A stretch of DNA of 57,561 nucleotides from assembly GCA_910573755.1 (NCBI GenBank), contig CAJTBO010000030.1:1-57561 (forward strand), read 5' to 3'. Below, piece by piece: positions 1 through 8,131 of this stretch (positions within the stretch are counted from its first letter, which is position 1; each line of letters begins with the position of its first letter). The DNA comes from Lachnospiraceae bacterium (GTDB lineage: Bacteria; Bacillota; Clostridia; Lachnospirales; Lachnospiraceae). Under the pieces are notes generated by a model that worked only from the letters and a program-made list of their open reading frames with translations, was not told where the DNA came from and did not search any database. The translations under genes and the position numbers were made by a program.

Positions 1-89
1 TTGGTGTTAGAATATAAATAGTACAAGTTAAACATGGCAAGTTTCAGAAATATCCGTATAATAGAAACGGATACAGGAGGAGATTTTCC

Positions 90-377
90 ATGAGTAAACA
101 GTTTGATAAGCAGTTTAAAGAAAATGCAGTACAGTATTACCTTGAACATAGGGAACTTGGATGGAATAAATGTGCAGAGAACCTTGGGATAAGTCGGAAT
201 GCCATTCGGAACTGGGTAAAGGCGGCATCTGAGAACGCCGGGGAAGTACCCGTACGGGGATCCGGGAACTATGCAAGTGATGAAGAGAAGGAAAATGCCC
301 GGCTGAGAAAAGAACTCAGGGACACGAAAGATGCGCTTGAAATACTAAAAAAAGCCATCGGCATTCTGGGAAACTGA
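90..377 (+). CDS. IS3-family transposase OrfA (helix-turn-helix protein)
   Basis: This 95-residue protein has an N-terminal helix-turn-helix region (about residues 5-45, with the motif GISRNAIRNWV) and a leucine-rich helix at the C-terminus (about 65-92). That is the usual IS3 OrfA plan of DNA binding plus a leucine zipper for multimerisation. The start at 90 follows AGGAGGAG with good spacing. Near its end the heptamer A AAA AAA (347-353) lies in the phase needed for -1 slippage. The -1 frame is open from there into orfB, so most functional transposase is probably an OrfAB fusion. OrfA alone normally regulates transposition. Confidence 0.9.
   Translation: MSKQFDKQFKENAVQYYLEHRELGWNKCAENLGISRNAIRNWVKAASENAGEVPVRGSGNYASDEEKENARLRKELRDTKDALEILKKAIGILGN
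347..353 (+). other. Probable programmed -1 frameshift site between orfA and orfB
   Basis: Seven adenines form A AAA AAA in the orfA frame (codons CTA AAA AAA GCC). Reading the -1 frame from here gives an uninterrupted chain through 458 into orfB with no stop, while orfA itself stops at 375-377. This is the standard arrangement for making IS3-family OrfAB by ribosomal slippage. No downstream pseudoknot was worked out. Confidence 0.75.
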
Positions 378-457
378 CACAGGCCATCTTCCAGGCAACC
401 GAGAGGGAAGAAGAACGGTTAAAGGAAGAGGGGAAACGCCGTCTGAATGTCAGCGGG

Positions 458-1291
458 GTGCTAAGGATTTTAGGCGTTTCAAGGAATGGCTATAACACTT
501 TCAGAAAACATATGCCCTCTGCCGGCCAGGAAAAAAAGGAGCGGCGGATGGCAGAAATCAAAACAATATATGAGGAATCGCACGAAATTTATGGGGCTCC
601 CAAGATAGCTGCAAAGATGCGGCAGAAAGGCGACAGGGTAAGCGGGAGGACTGTGGGGAAGTACATGAAGGAGATGGGAATCCGGGCATGTTACAGGAAA
701 CACCGGACCCGCACGACCAGGGAATGTGATTTCAGCAGCGAATTAAAAAACATACTGAACCGGGATTTCCAGCCCCAAAGGCCGGATGCGTCATGGTGCA
801 CGGATATCACCTATCTATGGACCGACGGGGGCTTTGTATACCTGGCCAGCATCATGGACCTGTATTCGAGGAAGATCATTTCCTGGACACTGGGGGAAAC
901 GCTGGAGGCAAAGTGGGTATTGGAGGCCGTGGAAAAAGCGAAAAAGGAACGGCGCGTAAGCCAGCCGCTGGTGATACACAGCGACCGGGGAGTGCAGTAT
1001 ACCTGCGGGGATTATGAGGAAGCGACGGAAGGGATGGAACGCAGTTATTCGTCGAAAGCCTGTCCATGGGACAACGCCTGCATAGAAAGCTTCCATTCCC
1101 TGATCAAGAGAGAATGGACCAGCCGGTTCCATATCATAGATTACAGCCATGCATACAGGCTCGTGTTTGAATATATAGAAGCGTTCTACAATACAGTGAG
1201 GATCCACAGCCATTGTGGATACCGCTCCCCCGGCGAATATGAAAAACAATATCTGGCCAGGATGGAAGCGAAAATGAAGGAAACAGGTTAA
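458..1291 (+). CDS. IS3-family transposase OrfB (DDE integrase domain)
   Basis: This is the catalytic half of the transposase. The protein starts with an HTH_21-like region (IYGAPKIAAKMR) and has an rve-type integrase core. The acidic triad is visible as D in WCTDITYL, D in VIHSDRGVQY and E in DNACIESFHSLIKREW. Residues after the second Asp and around the Glu follow the IS3 consensus. GTG at 458 is only a nominal start: the frame is open back to the slippery run at 347-353, so the protein is probably made as an OrfAB fusion. No frameshift or stop interrupts it, so the element may still be active. Confidence 0.88.
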   Translation: MLRILGVSRNGYNTFRKHMPSAGQEKKERRMAEIKTIYEESHEIYGAPKIAAKMRQKGDRVSGRTVGKYMKEMGIRACYRKHRTRTTRECDFSSELKNILNRDFQPQRPDASWCTDITYLWTDGGFVYLASIMDLYSRKIISWTLGETLEAKWVLEAVEKAKKERRVSQPLVIHSDRGVQYTCGDYEEATEGMERSYSSKACPWDNACIESFHSLIKREWTSRFHIIDYSHAYRLVFEYIEAFYNTVRIHSHCGYRSPGEYEKQYLARMEAKMKETG

Positions 1292-1353
1292 GCGTTGTCA
1301 TGAGGAGCGGAGCCAAGGGGTGGGATAGATAAAAAGGAAGGAGGTACTGCCGG

Positions 1354-1518
1354 ATGAAGTCAAAAAACGTGGAAACATTAATCCAGGAGAGGGAAAATCT
1401 GCGCGATCTGCTGGAAGACATCATGGAACGGATTCAGGAGTTTCGTGAGGAAGTGTTAACCGGATTGGATGATCTGGAAGACATGATTGCGGAAAACAGC
1501 GGAATCGGATTCCGTTGA
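1354..1518 (+). CDS. Small passenger ORF inside the IS3 element (54 aa, unknown)
   Basis: An ATG at 1354 follows AAGGAAGGAGG at 1335-1343 with normal spacing and opens a 54-codon frame ending at TGA 1516-1518. It starts MKSKNVETLIQERENLRD and continues as an acidic, heptad-like helical protein without cysteines. It lies wholly inside the IS, between orfB and the right terminal repeat, so it is a candidate accessory gene of the element. IS3 elements normally need only orfA and orfB. I do not recognise the protein. It could be a small regulator or coiled-coil partner of the transposase, but that is a guess. Confidence 0.5.
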   Translation: MKSKNVETLIQERENLRDLLEDIMERIQEFREEVLTGLDDLEDMIAENSGIGFR

Positions 1519-1561
1519 TTCGGCGAAAAAGTCCACGTTTAACTTGTACTTTTTCTTGACA

Positions 1562-2254
1562 TAGTACCACCTGCAGGTTTTCACACACATAAGTGGATTC
1601 GGGTAAAATGTGCTGTGAGATCTGATTCTGCATTTCCGCAACACTGGAAGGGATTGCGTAGGAATTACAGACAACGATATTCTCCAGGTAAAGTTCCTCT
1701 TTTGACAGTTCGGATCTGGCCCTATAGGGATGTGTATCGGGAACGATACAGCACAGGGGTATCCTGAATAACTCTTTATAGACTGTATCGTTCTTTATGG
1801 GAATATCATTCTGGAAACCAAACAGCAGATCCAACTCATCCTGGTAGAAAAGATTCAGGATGGATCTGTGAGGGATTACTTTCAGGAATGGATAAAGCTC
1901 CGGCATTTGCTCTCCGCAGGATTTCAGTATCCTGCAGAGCAGGTCCAGATTGGCCTCGTTCTGGCATCCGATGGTTAGGATCTGCATGTTTGTGCTTTGG
2001 TGGCGCTGCAGTTTCTGCCCGGCAATTTTCAGTCTTCCCATAACATGTTTCGCGTCTTCCAGAAAGCTGATCCCGGCGGGGGTAAGGGTAACGGTCCTGG
2101 TAGTGCGGTGCAGAAGCTTTGTCCCCAGTTCATCTTCCAATGAGTGGATCTGCCGGGAAACGGCCGACTGGGTAATCTTTAAAATTTCAGCAGCTCTCGC
2201 AAAGTTCAGGTTTTCGGCAACCTGGATAAAGCTCTTTAACTGGTCTGTATTCAT
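1562..2254 (-). pseudogene. LysR-family regulator truncated by the IS3 insertion
   Basis: The start at 2254 has a GAGG ribosome site and gives a typical LysR N-terminus: a winged helix-turn-helix in residues 1-60 (FIQVAENLNFARAAEILKIT then QSAVSRQIHSLEDELG). The first part of the substrate-binding domain follows. Only about 231 native residues remain. The reading then runs into the right end of the IS and ends in unrelated residues at 1421. A full LysR protein has about 290-300 residues, so the end of the effector domain is missing and the gene is probably dead, although the DNA-binding part is intact. It is divergent from the MATE gene, a layout in which LysR proteins often control their neighbour. 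Confidence 0.85.
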
Positions 2255-2304
2255 GGTTTACCTCGATTATTGCATTTTTGTCATTGATAATACCATATTT
2301 TCAA

Positions 2305-2333
2305 TTCACAATCAAGTGTAAATGTGGTTAAAT
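2305..2333 (+). promoter_or_regulatory. Probable sigma-A promoter of the MATE operon
   Basis: TTCACA at 2305-2310 and TTAAAT at 2328-2333 are 17 bases apart. The predicted start of transcription is near 2340, which puts the CIRCE element at 2348-2374 just inside the transcript, where HrcA usually binds. Confidence 0.5.
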
Positions 2334-2347
2334 AGGTATTGCAAAGG

Positions 2348-2374
2348 TTAGCACTCAAAAAAAGAGAGTGCTAA
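2348..2374 (+). promoter_or_regulatory. CIRCE element (HrcA operator)
   Basis: The sequence TTAGCACTC, nine spacer bases, then GAGTGCTAA is an exact match to the consensus controlling inverted repeat of chaperone expression. HrcA binds this site and represses groESL and hrcA-grpE-dnaK operons in Firmicutes. Here it lies 27 bases upstream of the chosen start of a MATE efflux gene instead. A GTG at 2368 lies inside the element, so it is not a likely start codon. Confidence 0.9.
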
Positions 2375-2400
2375 CAACAGTAAGAAAGGCAGGTAAGAAG

Positions 2401-3759
2401 ATGGATACAACAGTAACAAAAACAAATCCGCTTGGCACGGAACGGATCGGAAAGCTGATCTTTACGTTTGCTGTTCCAAGCATCATTTCCATGGTGGTCA
2501 ACGCTTTGTACAACATTGTTGACCAGATTTTTATCGGTCAGGGGGTAGGGTATCTTGGCAATGGCGCCACCAATGTGGTCATGCCCATGACGGTGATCGC
2601 GATCGCGTTAAGCCTGCTGATCGGTGACGGAGCCGCGGCCTACCTGAGCCTGAAGCTGGGCGAGGGGGATGAAGAGTCAGCGGCCAGGGGCATAGGATGC
2701 TCTATTTCGGTCATGGCAGTGGCGGGCATTGTCCTCTGCGTGCTGTTCAACCTGTTTCTGGAACCGTTATGCAGGCTGTTTGGCGCGACAGAAGACATCC
2801 TGCCTTACGCGATGGATTATGGACGGATCATTTCCTATGGGATCCTGTTTTCTTCCATTGATTCCGGCATGGCAGGCATGATCCGTGCGGACGGCAGCCC
2901 GAAATACAGTATGGCAGGGCTTCTGGTGGGCTGTATCACCAATATCATCCTTGACCCGATCTTCATTTTTGTGTTCCATTGGGGCGTAAAAGGAGCGGCC
3001 TGGGCAACGATCGCAGGGCAGATACTGAACGCTTTTCTGTATCTTGCCTATATTTGGAAATTCAAGAGCATTAAGCTGGATAAGAAGTGCTTCCGCATTT
3101 CTGGGAAAGTGATGGCGAAAGTCAGCAGTCTGGGCATATCCAGCTTTATCACGCAGATTGCCATTGTGCTGGTCATGGCGGTCACCAATAACATACTGGT
3201 ATCTTATGGCGCGCGGTCGAAATATGGTGCGGAGATCCCCCTGACGACTATAGGTATTACCATGAAGGTGAACCAGATCGTCTCAGCCGTCCTTCTTGGA
3301 CTGGCAACAGGCGCGCAGCCTATCTGGGGCTACAATTACGGCAGCGGGCAGAAGGACAGGGTAAAGCAGGCATACCGTATTATACTTACTGCGTCAACGA
3401 TCATGCTGGTTCTGGCATTTCTGGTGTTCCAGTTCGCCCCTATGAGCATTGTCCGGCTCTTTGGTTCGGAATCAGAACTGTACAATGAGTTCGCGGTGAA
3501 ATGTTTCCGCATCTTCCTTCTGGCGTGTCCGATCAACGGGCTGCAGATGGCAACAGGCATTTTCTTTCAGGCGATCGGAAAACCGACACAGGCAACCGTA
3601 CTGTCCCTGTCCCGCCAGATCGTTTATCTGCTCCCGGCGACCTTATTGTTGCCGCTGGTATTAGGGGTGGAAGGGGCATTGTGGGCAGGTCCGCTGGCAG
3701 ATGCGCTTGCGTTTATCACAACTTTGATCATGTTGAAATTATATTGGAAAAAGATTTAA
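2401..3759 (+). CDS. MATE-family multidrug efflux transporter
   Basis: The 452-residue protein has about 12 hydrophobic segments and the N-terminal MATE pattern (PLGTERIGKLIFTFAVPSII, then NALYNIVDQIFIG). The two halves are related, as in the DinF/MepA-like branch. It should be an inner-membrane antiporter that expels cationic drugs or toxic metabolites using an ion gradient; the substrate cannot be told from sequence. ATG 2401 was chosen because upstream in-frame starts fall in or beside the CIRCE operator. The gene is followed after 10 bases by the cytidylate kinase-like gene, so the two probably form an operon. HrcA control is strongly suggested, and the truncated divergent LysR may once have regulated it too. 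Confidence 0.9.
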   Translation: MDTTVTKTNPLGTERIGKLIFTFAVPSIISMVVNALYNIVDQIFIGQGVGYLGNGATNVVMPMTVIAIALSLLIGDGAAAYLSLKLGEGDEESAARGIGCSISVMAVAGIVLCVLFNLFLEPLCRLFGATEDILPYAMDYGRIISYGILFSSIDSGMAGMIRADGSPKYSMAGLLVGCITNIILDPIFIFVFHWGVKGAAWATIAGQILNAFLYLAYIWKFKSIKLDKKCFRISGKVMAKVSSLGISSFITQIAIVLVMAVTNNILVSYGARSKYGAEIPLTTIGITMKVNQIVSAVLLGLATGAQPIWGYNYGSGQKDRVKQAYRIILTASTIMLVLAFLVFQFAPMSIVRLFGSESELYNEFAVKCFRIFLLACPINGLQMATGIFFQAIGKPTQATVLSLSRQIVYLLPATLLLPLVLGVEGALWAGPLADALAFITTLIMLKLYWKKI

Positions 3760-3769
3760 GGAGGCATCT

Positions 3770-4393
3770 ATGGAAGGAAGAATTATCACCATAAGCAGGC
3801 AGTGCGGAAGCGGCGGGCACAGCATTGGGAGCGAACTGGCCAAAAGGCTGGATGTGCCGTTCTATGACAGGGAGATCATTGAGATGGCGACAAAGGAAAG
3901 CGGGTTTCACAAGGAATTTGTTGAGGAAAAAGGGGAGCATATGAACAGCAGCCTGCTTTATAATATCGCCCGTTACGCATCATATGGGGGAAGAGGGCGG
4001 TATGAGGAGTATCAGCCGCTGCAGGATCAGCTTTACTTTGCGCAGGTAAAGGTCATTAAGGAGCTTGCGGGGAAAGGCCCCTGTGTCATAGTGGGCAGGT
4101 GCGCGGATTATATCCTGCGGGACAGGAAGGATGTGCTGAACGTCTTCATCCATGCGGATATGGCGTTCAAAAAGAAGCGCTGTACGGAGAGGGGGCAGTT
4201 TTCGGGCGAAAACGCGGATGACATGATCCGCAGGAGGGATAAACTGCGGGCAGACCATTACCGGTACTACACAGACCGGAAATGGGGGGATTCCTTAAAC
4301 TACCATTTATGTCTGGACAGCGGCATATTCGGTATTGGGAAATGTGTCTCCCTGATCGAAGACGCCTGTAGAGGGATGGGTGTCGTGCTATAA
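3770..4393 (+). CDS. Cytidylate kinase-like family protein
   Basis: This 207-residue protein begins RIITISRQCGSGGHSIGSEL, the start of the cytidylate kinase-like family common in clostridia, followed by DVPFYDREII as in nucleotide kinases. The P-loop is unusual: the position expected for the Walker A lysine is not a GK[ST] motif (GSGGHSIG), a known trait of this family whose substrate is unknown. C-terminal residues RCTERG...RRDKLRADHYRYYTDRKWGD resemble a LID/NMP-kinase segment. It follows the MATE gene by 10 bases and likely shares its CIRCE-controlled promoter. Whether it phosphorylates CMP/dCMP cannot be said; essential cytidylate kinase is normally a separate gene. Confidence 0.8.
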   Translation: MEGRIITISRQCGSGGHSIGSELAKRLDVPFYDREIIEMATKESGFHKEFVEEKGEHMNSSLLYNIARYASYGGRGRYEEYQPLQDQLYFAQVKVIKELAGKGPCVIVGRCADYILRDRKDVLNVFIHADMAFKKKRCTERGQFSGENADDMIRRRDKLRADHYRYYTDRKWGDSLNYHLCLDSGIFGIGKCVSLIEDACRGMGVVL

Positions 4394-4456
4394 TAAAGTT
4401 GTAACGGGAGCGGCTGATGAGATATAATCAAAATCACGAGGAAAGAGGTACTCATT

Positions 4457-4760
4457 ATGTCGCAAAATTACACCCCCGAATATATAAAGAAAATTGTTCG
4501 TCTTCATGAAGAAGAAGGACGAACCTACAAAAGCATCACCGCTGAATATGGTGTATTCAGGGCCGGCATCTCCAAGCGGTGCAGCGAATGCGGCAAAGAA
4601 TGCCAGACAAATCCTCAAGCCTAAGAAGATTATGGCTCTATGAAGGAGGACCTTCGGCTAAAGCGGGAGAATGAAGAATTACGAAAGAAGGCAGTCGCTC
4701 TCTTTGAACCTGTTTCAATCTGTTTTATCGAAAATATAGCTTATCGGAGGCAGATATGTT
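4457..4760 (+). pseudogene. Remnant of an IS3-family orfA
   Basis: ATG 4457 opens MSQNYTPEYIKKIVRLHEEE with a following TYKSITAEYGV, the helix-turn-helix of an IS3-type OrfA. The frame stops at 4622-4624 after 55 codons. A second frame then continues with LRLKRENEELRKKA, the typical OrfA zipper, and decays. There is no orfB after it. It is a dead fragment with at least one frameshift. Confidence 0.75.
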
Positions 4761-4794
4761 AGAATAGGGATCAGAGGAGAAAAGAGCCTTTTTT

Positions 4795-4887
4795 ATGGAA
4801 ATTGGGAATACACTGGCAAAAAATATTACAGCGGCTGGGGAAAAGACCGCATATGAGAACAATTTGCTGTGGGAAATTTTTTTGTAA
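4795..4887 (+). pseudogene. Short remnant resembling the N-terminus of an Rpn-type nuclease/transposase
   Basis: The 30-codon frame begins MEIGNTLAKNITAAGEKTAY and stops soon after. From memory it resembles the N-terminus of PD-(D/E)XK (Rpn-like) proteins common in Lachnospiraceae, but this is a recollection, not a measured match. The catalytic domain is absent, so at best it is a 5-prime fragment. The following stretch to about 5020 shows nothing recognisable. Confidence 0.3.
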
Positions 4888-5024
4888 GAGGGAAAACGGG
4901 AGGACGTTTGCCGGCACGTTATTCTGCAGATGACAGACATAGGAATTATTAAATGTATTGGTCACAGATCGTAATGCTGCAATAATTATTGATAGCGATA
5001 AACGCAGTAAACATTCACGCATTA

Positions 5025-5237
5025 ATGATAAAAAAGAGAGTTAAAGCAGAGCTTGAAAAGTATCAAATTTTTTGCTGGATTACCCAAGGAAAGGAAATCA
5101 AAAATCATATTCCATATATTGCAATAGAGCGGGCAAAAGCAAATGAAAAAATTGATAGATACGATTCGAAAATGGAATCCGAGTTTTGTAATTACACCAA
5201 GGTGAGAAAAGAAAACACAAAGGAGAAGCTGAAATGA
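5025..5237 (+). CDS. Small protein of unknown function, first gene of an AT-rich cassette
   Basis: The frame encodes about 70 residues, rich in Lys and Glu, with a central hydrophobic/aromatic stretch (YQIFCWITQGKEI) and a charged helical end. The start is uncertain: ATG 5025 has no good ribosome site, and an in-frame TTG at 4989 is no better, so the 5-prime end may be lost. Its stop overlaps the next start as ATGA (5234-5237), which implies translational coupling. I do not recognise it. Codon use and AT content match the two following genes and differ from the GC-richer genes on either side. Confidence 0.45.
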   Translation: MIKKRVKAELEKYQIFCWITQGKEIKNHIPYIAIERAKANEKIDRYDSKMESEFCNYTKVRKENTKEKLK

Positions 5238-6292
5238 TGGAAATCCTGTATCGTTCTTTACATAACTTGGATTTGAGTAAAGAAAATCCAGTTCGGAAGG
5301 AGGTTCCCTCAGACTTTAATTCTTATATTGTGGAGTACATTAAGTTTGCAACTACCGAAAACAAGATATCCAAAGTATATTTTGTTCCGGATCATAATAC
5401 TACAGTTATGCATTGTATTGCTGATTTGTCTGCGAATGTTGTTCGACAGGGAAATGCAGTGACAGATGAAACAGTTCCCATGGAATTATCAGATAGTATA
5501 GCACGGAAGCTTCTTGCTATTGAGCGGATTGTCCAAACGAGAATGGCGCATATTACGAATGTGCAGCGAGGCAGCATTGTACAGGCACTCATTCTGGAAG
5601 ATGGAGAGTATCGATTTATTATTGCGAAAGTTGAACATTCCGAATGGTATGATGGAGAGACTTTAGCTAAAAACTTTGGTTTTCCCGGTGAAAATAAACG
5701 TGTGTGGAAATCAGCAGTTGTAGATTTATCGATTGAGGATGGAAATGTAATACATGGAAATATAAAAGTATTTTGTAATACAGGAGCTCAGTATTGGACG
5801 AGGGATTTTCTCGAGGTTAAAGAAGCGAATTCCGATAAGGTAAATACAGAGAATGTTTTAAGTATAGTGGTGCGTGAACTGAAACGGTCAGTGAAGAAAA
5901 AATCACTTTATGATTATTACAATCTGAAAAATTCTCTGAATCATGCCTTACAGTCAGACAAAATGATCAACTATCCTGATTTGATAGGGGACTTGTTTGA
6001 TACATATCAGCCATCGGATCCATCTATTAATAAGGAAGCTGTTAGGAGAAAATTGCTTAGTCATGCTGACGGCGGGAAATTCGACACTCAATTTCATGCA
6101 GATCCGAGTGTGGTTAAAAAGAATAGCAAGACAAAATATCGTGTCAACGCATATGTTAATCTGATTGTGGAGGAACTACAACCTGACAGAGAAGCTTTGA
6201 TTAAGGCAGAGCGATGGCTGTCAGGTGAACAGGTACTTATAGTTGCATGTGATGATGAGGACACATTTGAAGCATTCTACAAAGAAGAATAA
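5234..6292 (+). CDS. Unknown 352-aa protein, possibly distantly related to 37-kDa nucleoid-associated proteins
   Basis: The start has AAGGAG eight bases upstream. The protein is soluble, with no signal peptide or membrane segment. A central block (about residues 110-205) contains the pattern IVQALILEDGEYRFIIAKVE, then an aspartate-rich turn, GFPGENKRVWKSAVVDLS and YWTRDFLEVKEANSDKVNTE. That arrangement reminds me of proteins annotated as nucleoid-associated (NA37/NdpA-like), which bind nucleic acid, but the likeness is weak. The last 60 residues look like a separate small domain. It is coupled by ATGA to the small gene before it and followed after 27 bases by a membrane protein, so the three probably work together. 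Function unknown. Confidence 0.75.
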   Translation: MMEILYRSLHNLDLSKENPVRKEVPSDFNSYIVEYIKFATTENKISKVYFVPDHNTTVMHCIADLSANVVRQGNAVTDETVPMELSDSIARKLLAIERIVQTRMAHITNVQRGSIVQALILEDGEYRFIIAKVEHSEWYDGETLAKNFGFPGENKRVWKSAVVDLSIEDGNVIHGNIKVFCNTGAQYWTRDFLEVKEANSDKVNTENVLSIVVRELKRSVKKKSLYDYYNLKNSLNHALQSDKMINYPDLIGDLFDTYQPSDPSINKEAVRRKLLSHADGGKFDTQFHADPSVVKKNSKTKYRVNAYVNLIVEELQPDREALIKAERWLSGEQVLIVACDDEDTFEAFYKEE

Positions 6293-6319
6293 TAGCAGAA
6301 AACAGAAAGAGGTAGGGAC

Positions 6320-7873
6320 ATGACAGATATGATGCAGATTTCAAATGAAATATTTGGAGAATCATGCCTTATCACGTGTAAAGAAGTTTTATACAGTTTC
6401 CAGATTAAGTACAAGATAACCGCCTTGGTTTTGCCTGCTGCTGAAAAATTAGCTGAGTTATGTGATAGATGCTTTAGATATGATGATATTGAGATTCGAT
6501 TTGATAGCGTTGAGAAATTCAGCTTTTCGAATAAGGATAGTTCAATACAGAGTGCATATGATAGATATAGATGCTCGTTGGAGCCGGACGATACGGTTGA
6601 AGCGGTTATTGATATTAAAAAGAAATTTAAAGATAACGCTATCAGTGTTTATAGCATTGAAAAATTTACAGAATTTTTATGTGGACTGAAAATAGAAGAG
6701 AGCCTTCATTTATTTGCTGATTTATTTGAGAAGGAAAAACAGCATATTTATTTCCGGATTTTGAACTGTGATAGCTGCATTCATACAAACTCTATAGCCT
6801 TTGGGGGAGAAGCTTGGAATTGGGATGGAACAACGGATCGTGATAACTATATTAGAAACTGTAATTACTCCAGTGTGTTCTTTGGAAGAGAGCAGTATCC
6901 GGTAGTTCCACAGGATTTTACGGTTATTGAACAAATGTATGACAGCCGTCTAGATAGAATAAAAGGATTGTTTGATAAGCTGAGGAGTGTTTTGTCGTAT
7001 ATGTATATTGCAAATACTTCTAATATTGTTGGAAATCAGGCTATTCTACAATTTGGTTTAGATATGAACGGAAATAAATATGAATTAGACCAATTAAGCG
7101 GAAATTTATATGTGTGTAAATTATATGATTGGATATATAAGGAGGAAGGCTGTATAAATCGTGCCAGTATTGCCAGAAATATTATTAATGTATATTGTAG
7201 AACGAAAGAGGATATTTTAAATATTGGTGAGAACGTTTACAATTCGTCTATTGCAAATTATACGATATATCAGAAAAAGCATACAGAACAATATATCGAA
7301 CTGAAGAATAAACTGTCTGGATTTATTGTAGAATCGGCTGGACAGCTTCAGGAACTTGCACATGATCTGGTGGAGGGTTTTAGAAATAATTTTGTTGCTG
7401 TAATCGTATTTTTAATGACTGTATTACTCACGGATTCGATTGATTTTAGTAATTTTACACAGACTAAAGTTTCAGCAAATATTGTTGCAGTATGCGGCAT
7501 TTTCACATTTACTTCGATATTGTACATGATAGTTACCATTATAACAGGGAATACGAAGTGGCGATGGATTGAGAAATCATATTGTGATTTAAAAGAGAAT
7601 TATAGCGGAGTGCTTGACAGACGGGATATTGAAACTGCGGTAAAAAATGATGCCGCATTTAAGAATACAGAGAAAGAGTATAAGAAAGTTCGTTTTTTGA
7701 TCAGTGGTGTTTGGGCACTAGCCATTATTGGAATGTTGGTTTTTACATCGATTATTTGGTTCAATGGCCGGCGTAATGAAATACTATCAACGGGGGCATA
7801 TCAGTCAGAGGGCCAAATAGATTCGCTGGAAGAGAAAATATCGGAAACAAGAGTAGATGTGGAAATGGAATAA
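6320..7873 (+). CDS. Unknown 517-aa protein with C-terminal membrane segments
   Basis: Start at 6320 follows AAAGAGG. Roughly the first 350 residues are hydrophilic and without a signal peptide. Membrane segments follow near residues 355-375 (FVAVIVFLMTVLLTDSIDF), 388-410 (ANIVAVCGIFTFTSILYMIV) and 465-485 (FLISGVWALAIIGMLVFTSI), and then a short acidic tail. This plan, a large cytoplasmic domain anchored by a C-terminal membrane bundle, is common in membrane-acting effectors, including those of phage defence systems, but I recognise no named domain. The gene is AT-rich, lies in a patch of dead mobile elements and is the last of the cassette. The role is an inference from layout only. Confidence 0.75.
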   Translation: MTDMMQISNEIFGESCLITCKEVLYSFQIKYKITALVLPAAEKLAELCDRCFRYDDIEIRFDSVEKFSFSNKDSSIQSAYDRYRCSLEPDDTVEAVIDIKKKFKDNAISVYSIEKFTEFLCGLKIEESLHLFADLFEKEKQHIYFRILNCDSCIHTNSIAFGGEAWNWDGTTDRDNYIRNCNYSSVFFGREQYPVVPQDFTVIEQMYDSRLDRIKGLFDKLRSVLSYMYIANTSNIVGNQAILQFGLDMNGNKYELDQLSGNLYVCKLYDWIYKEEGCINRASIARNIINVYCRTKEDILNIGENVYNSSIANYTIYQKKHTEQYIELKNKLSGFIVESAGQLQELAHDLVEGFRNNFVAVIVFLMTVLLTDSIDFSNFTQTKVSANIVAVCGIFTFTSILYMIVTIITGNTKWRWIEKSYCDLKENYSGVLDRRDIETAVKNDAAFKNTEKEYKKVRFLISGVWALAIIGMLVFTSIIWFNGRRNEILSTGAYQSEGQIDSLEEKISETRVDVEME

Positions 7874-8088
7874 AGCAAGAGAATTCTGCGGTATCGGAGT
7901 ATTCAAGTACCAAAAGCAGAGAAAGTTAAATATATCGGGATGTTGAAGAGAAAGTTTTGATGAAAGGATGTTTTAAGTCAGTGCGTATTTTACCAATTCA
8001 AAATATCCCTCATCCTCGCATAAACCCGTCGTTCCATCCCGAAGGTCGCAAAATAGACGGGCATGTAATTCCAATCTCATAAAAAAGC

Positions 8089-8127
8089 AAAACGCTGGAA
8101 ACACACATGGTTCCAGCGTTTTTTGGG
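8089..8127 (+). terminator. Rho-independent terminator downstream of the AT-rich cassette
   Basis: AAAACGCTGGAA (8089-8100) and TTCCAGCGTTTT (8111-8122) form a perfect 12-bp stem around a 10-base loop, followed by more T residues. The A-run on the left side makes it able to work on both strands. Confidence 0.8.
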
Positions 8128-8131
8128 GTTT

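Larger units (their letters stand above)
5..1561 (+). mobile_element. IS3-family insertion sequence
   Basis: The element carries orfA, orfB in the -1 frame and a small third ORF. Its right end reads ...CTTGACA at 1561, and the reverse complement starts TGTCAAGAAAAAGTACAAG. The left end carries the same AGTACAAGTTAAAC followed by RTGG from about position 20, so terminal inverted repeats are visible. The left repeat seems to contain a few extra bases, so the left boundary (TG at 5-6) is approximate. The element sits inside a LysR gene that continues on its right side. No clear target duplication can be read because only 4 bases lie to its left. Confidence 0.8.

Noticed and set aside
815-1249. 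144-codon minus-strand frame across IS3 orfB
   Set aside because: It lies opposite the conserved DDE core; composition is rich in Phe, Pro and His as in mirror readings, and there is no ribosome site.
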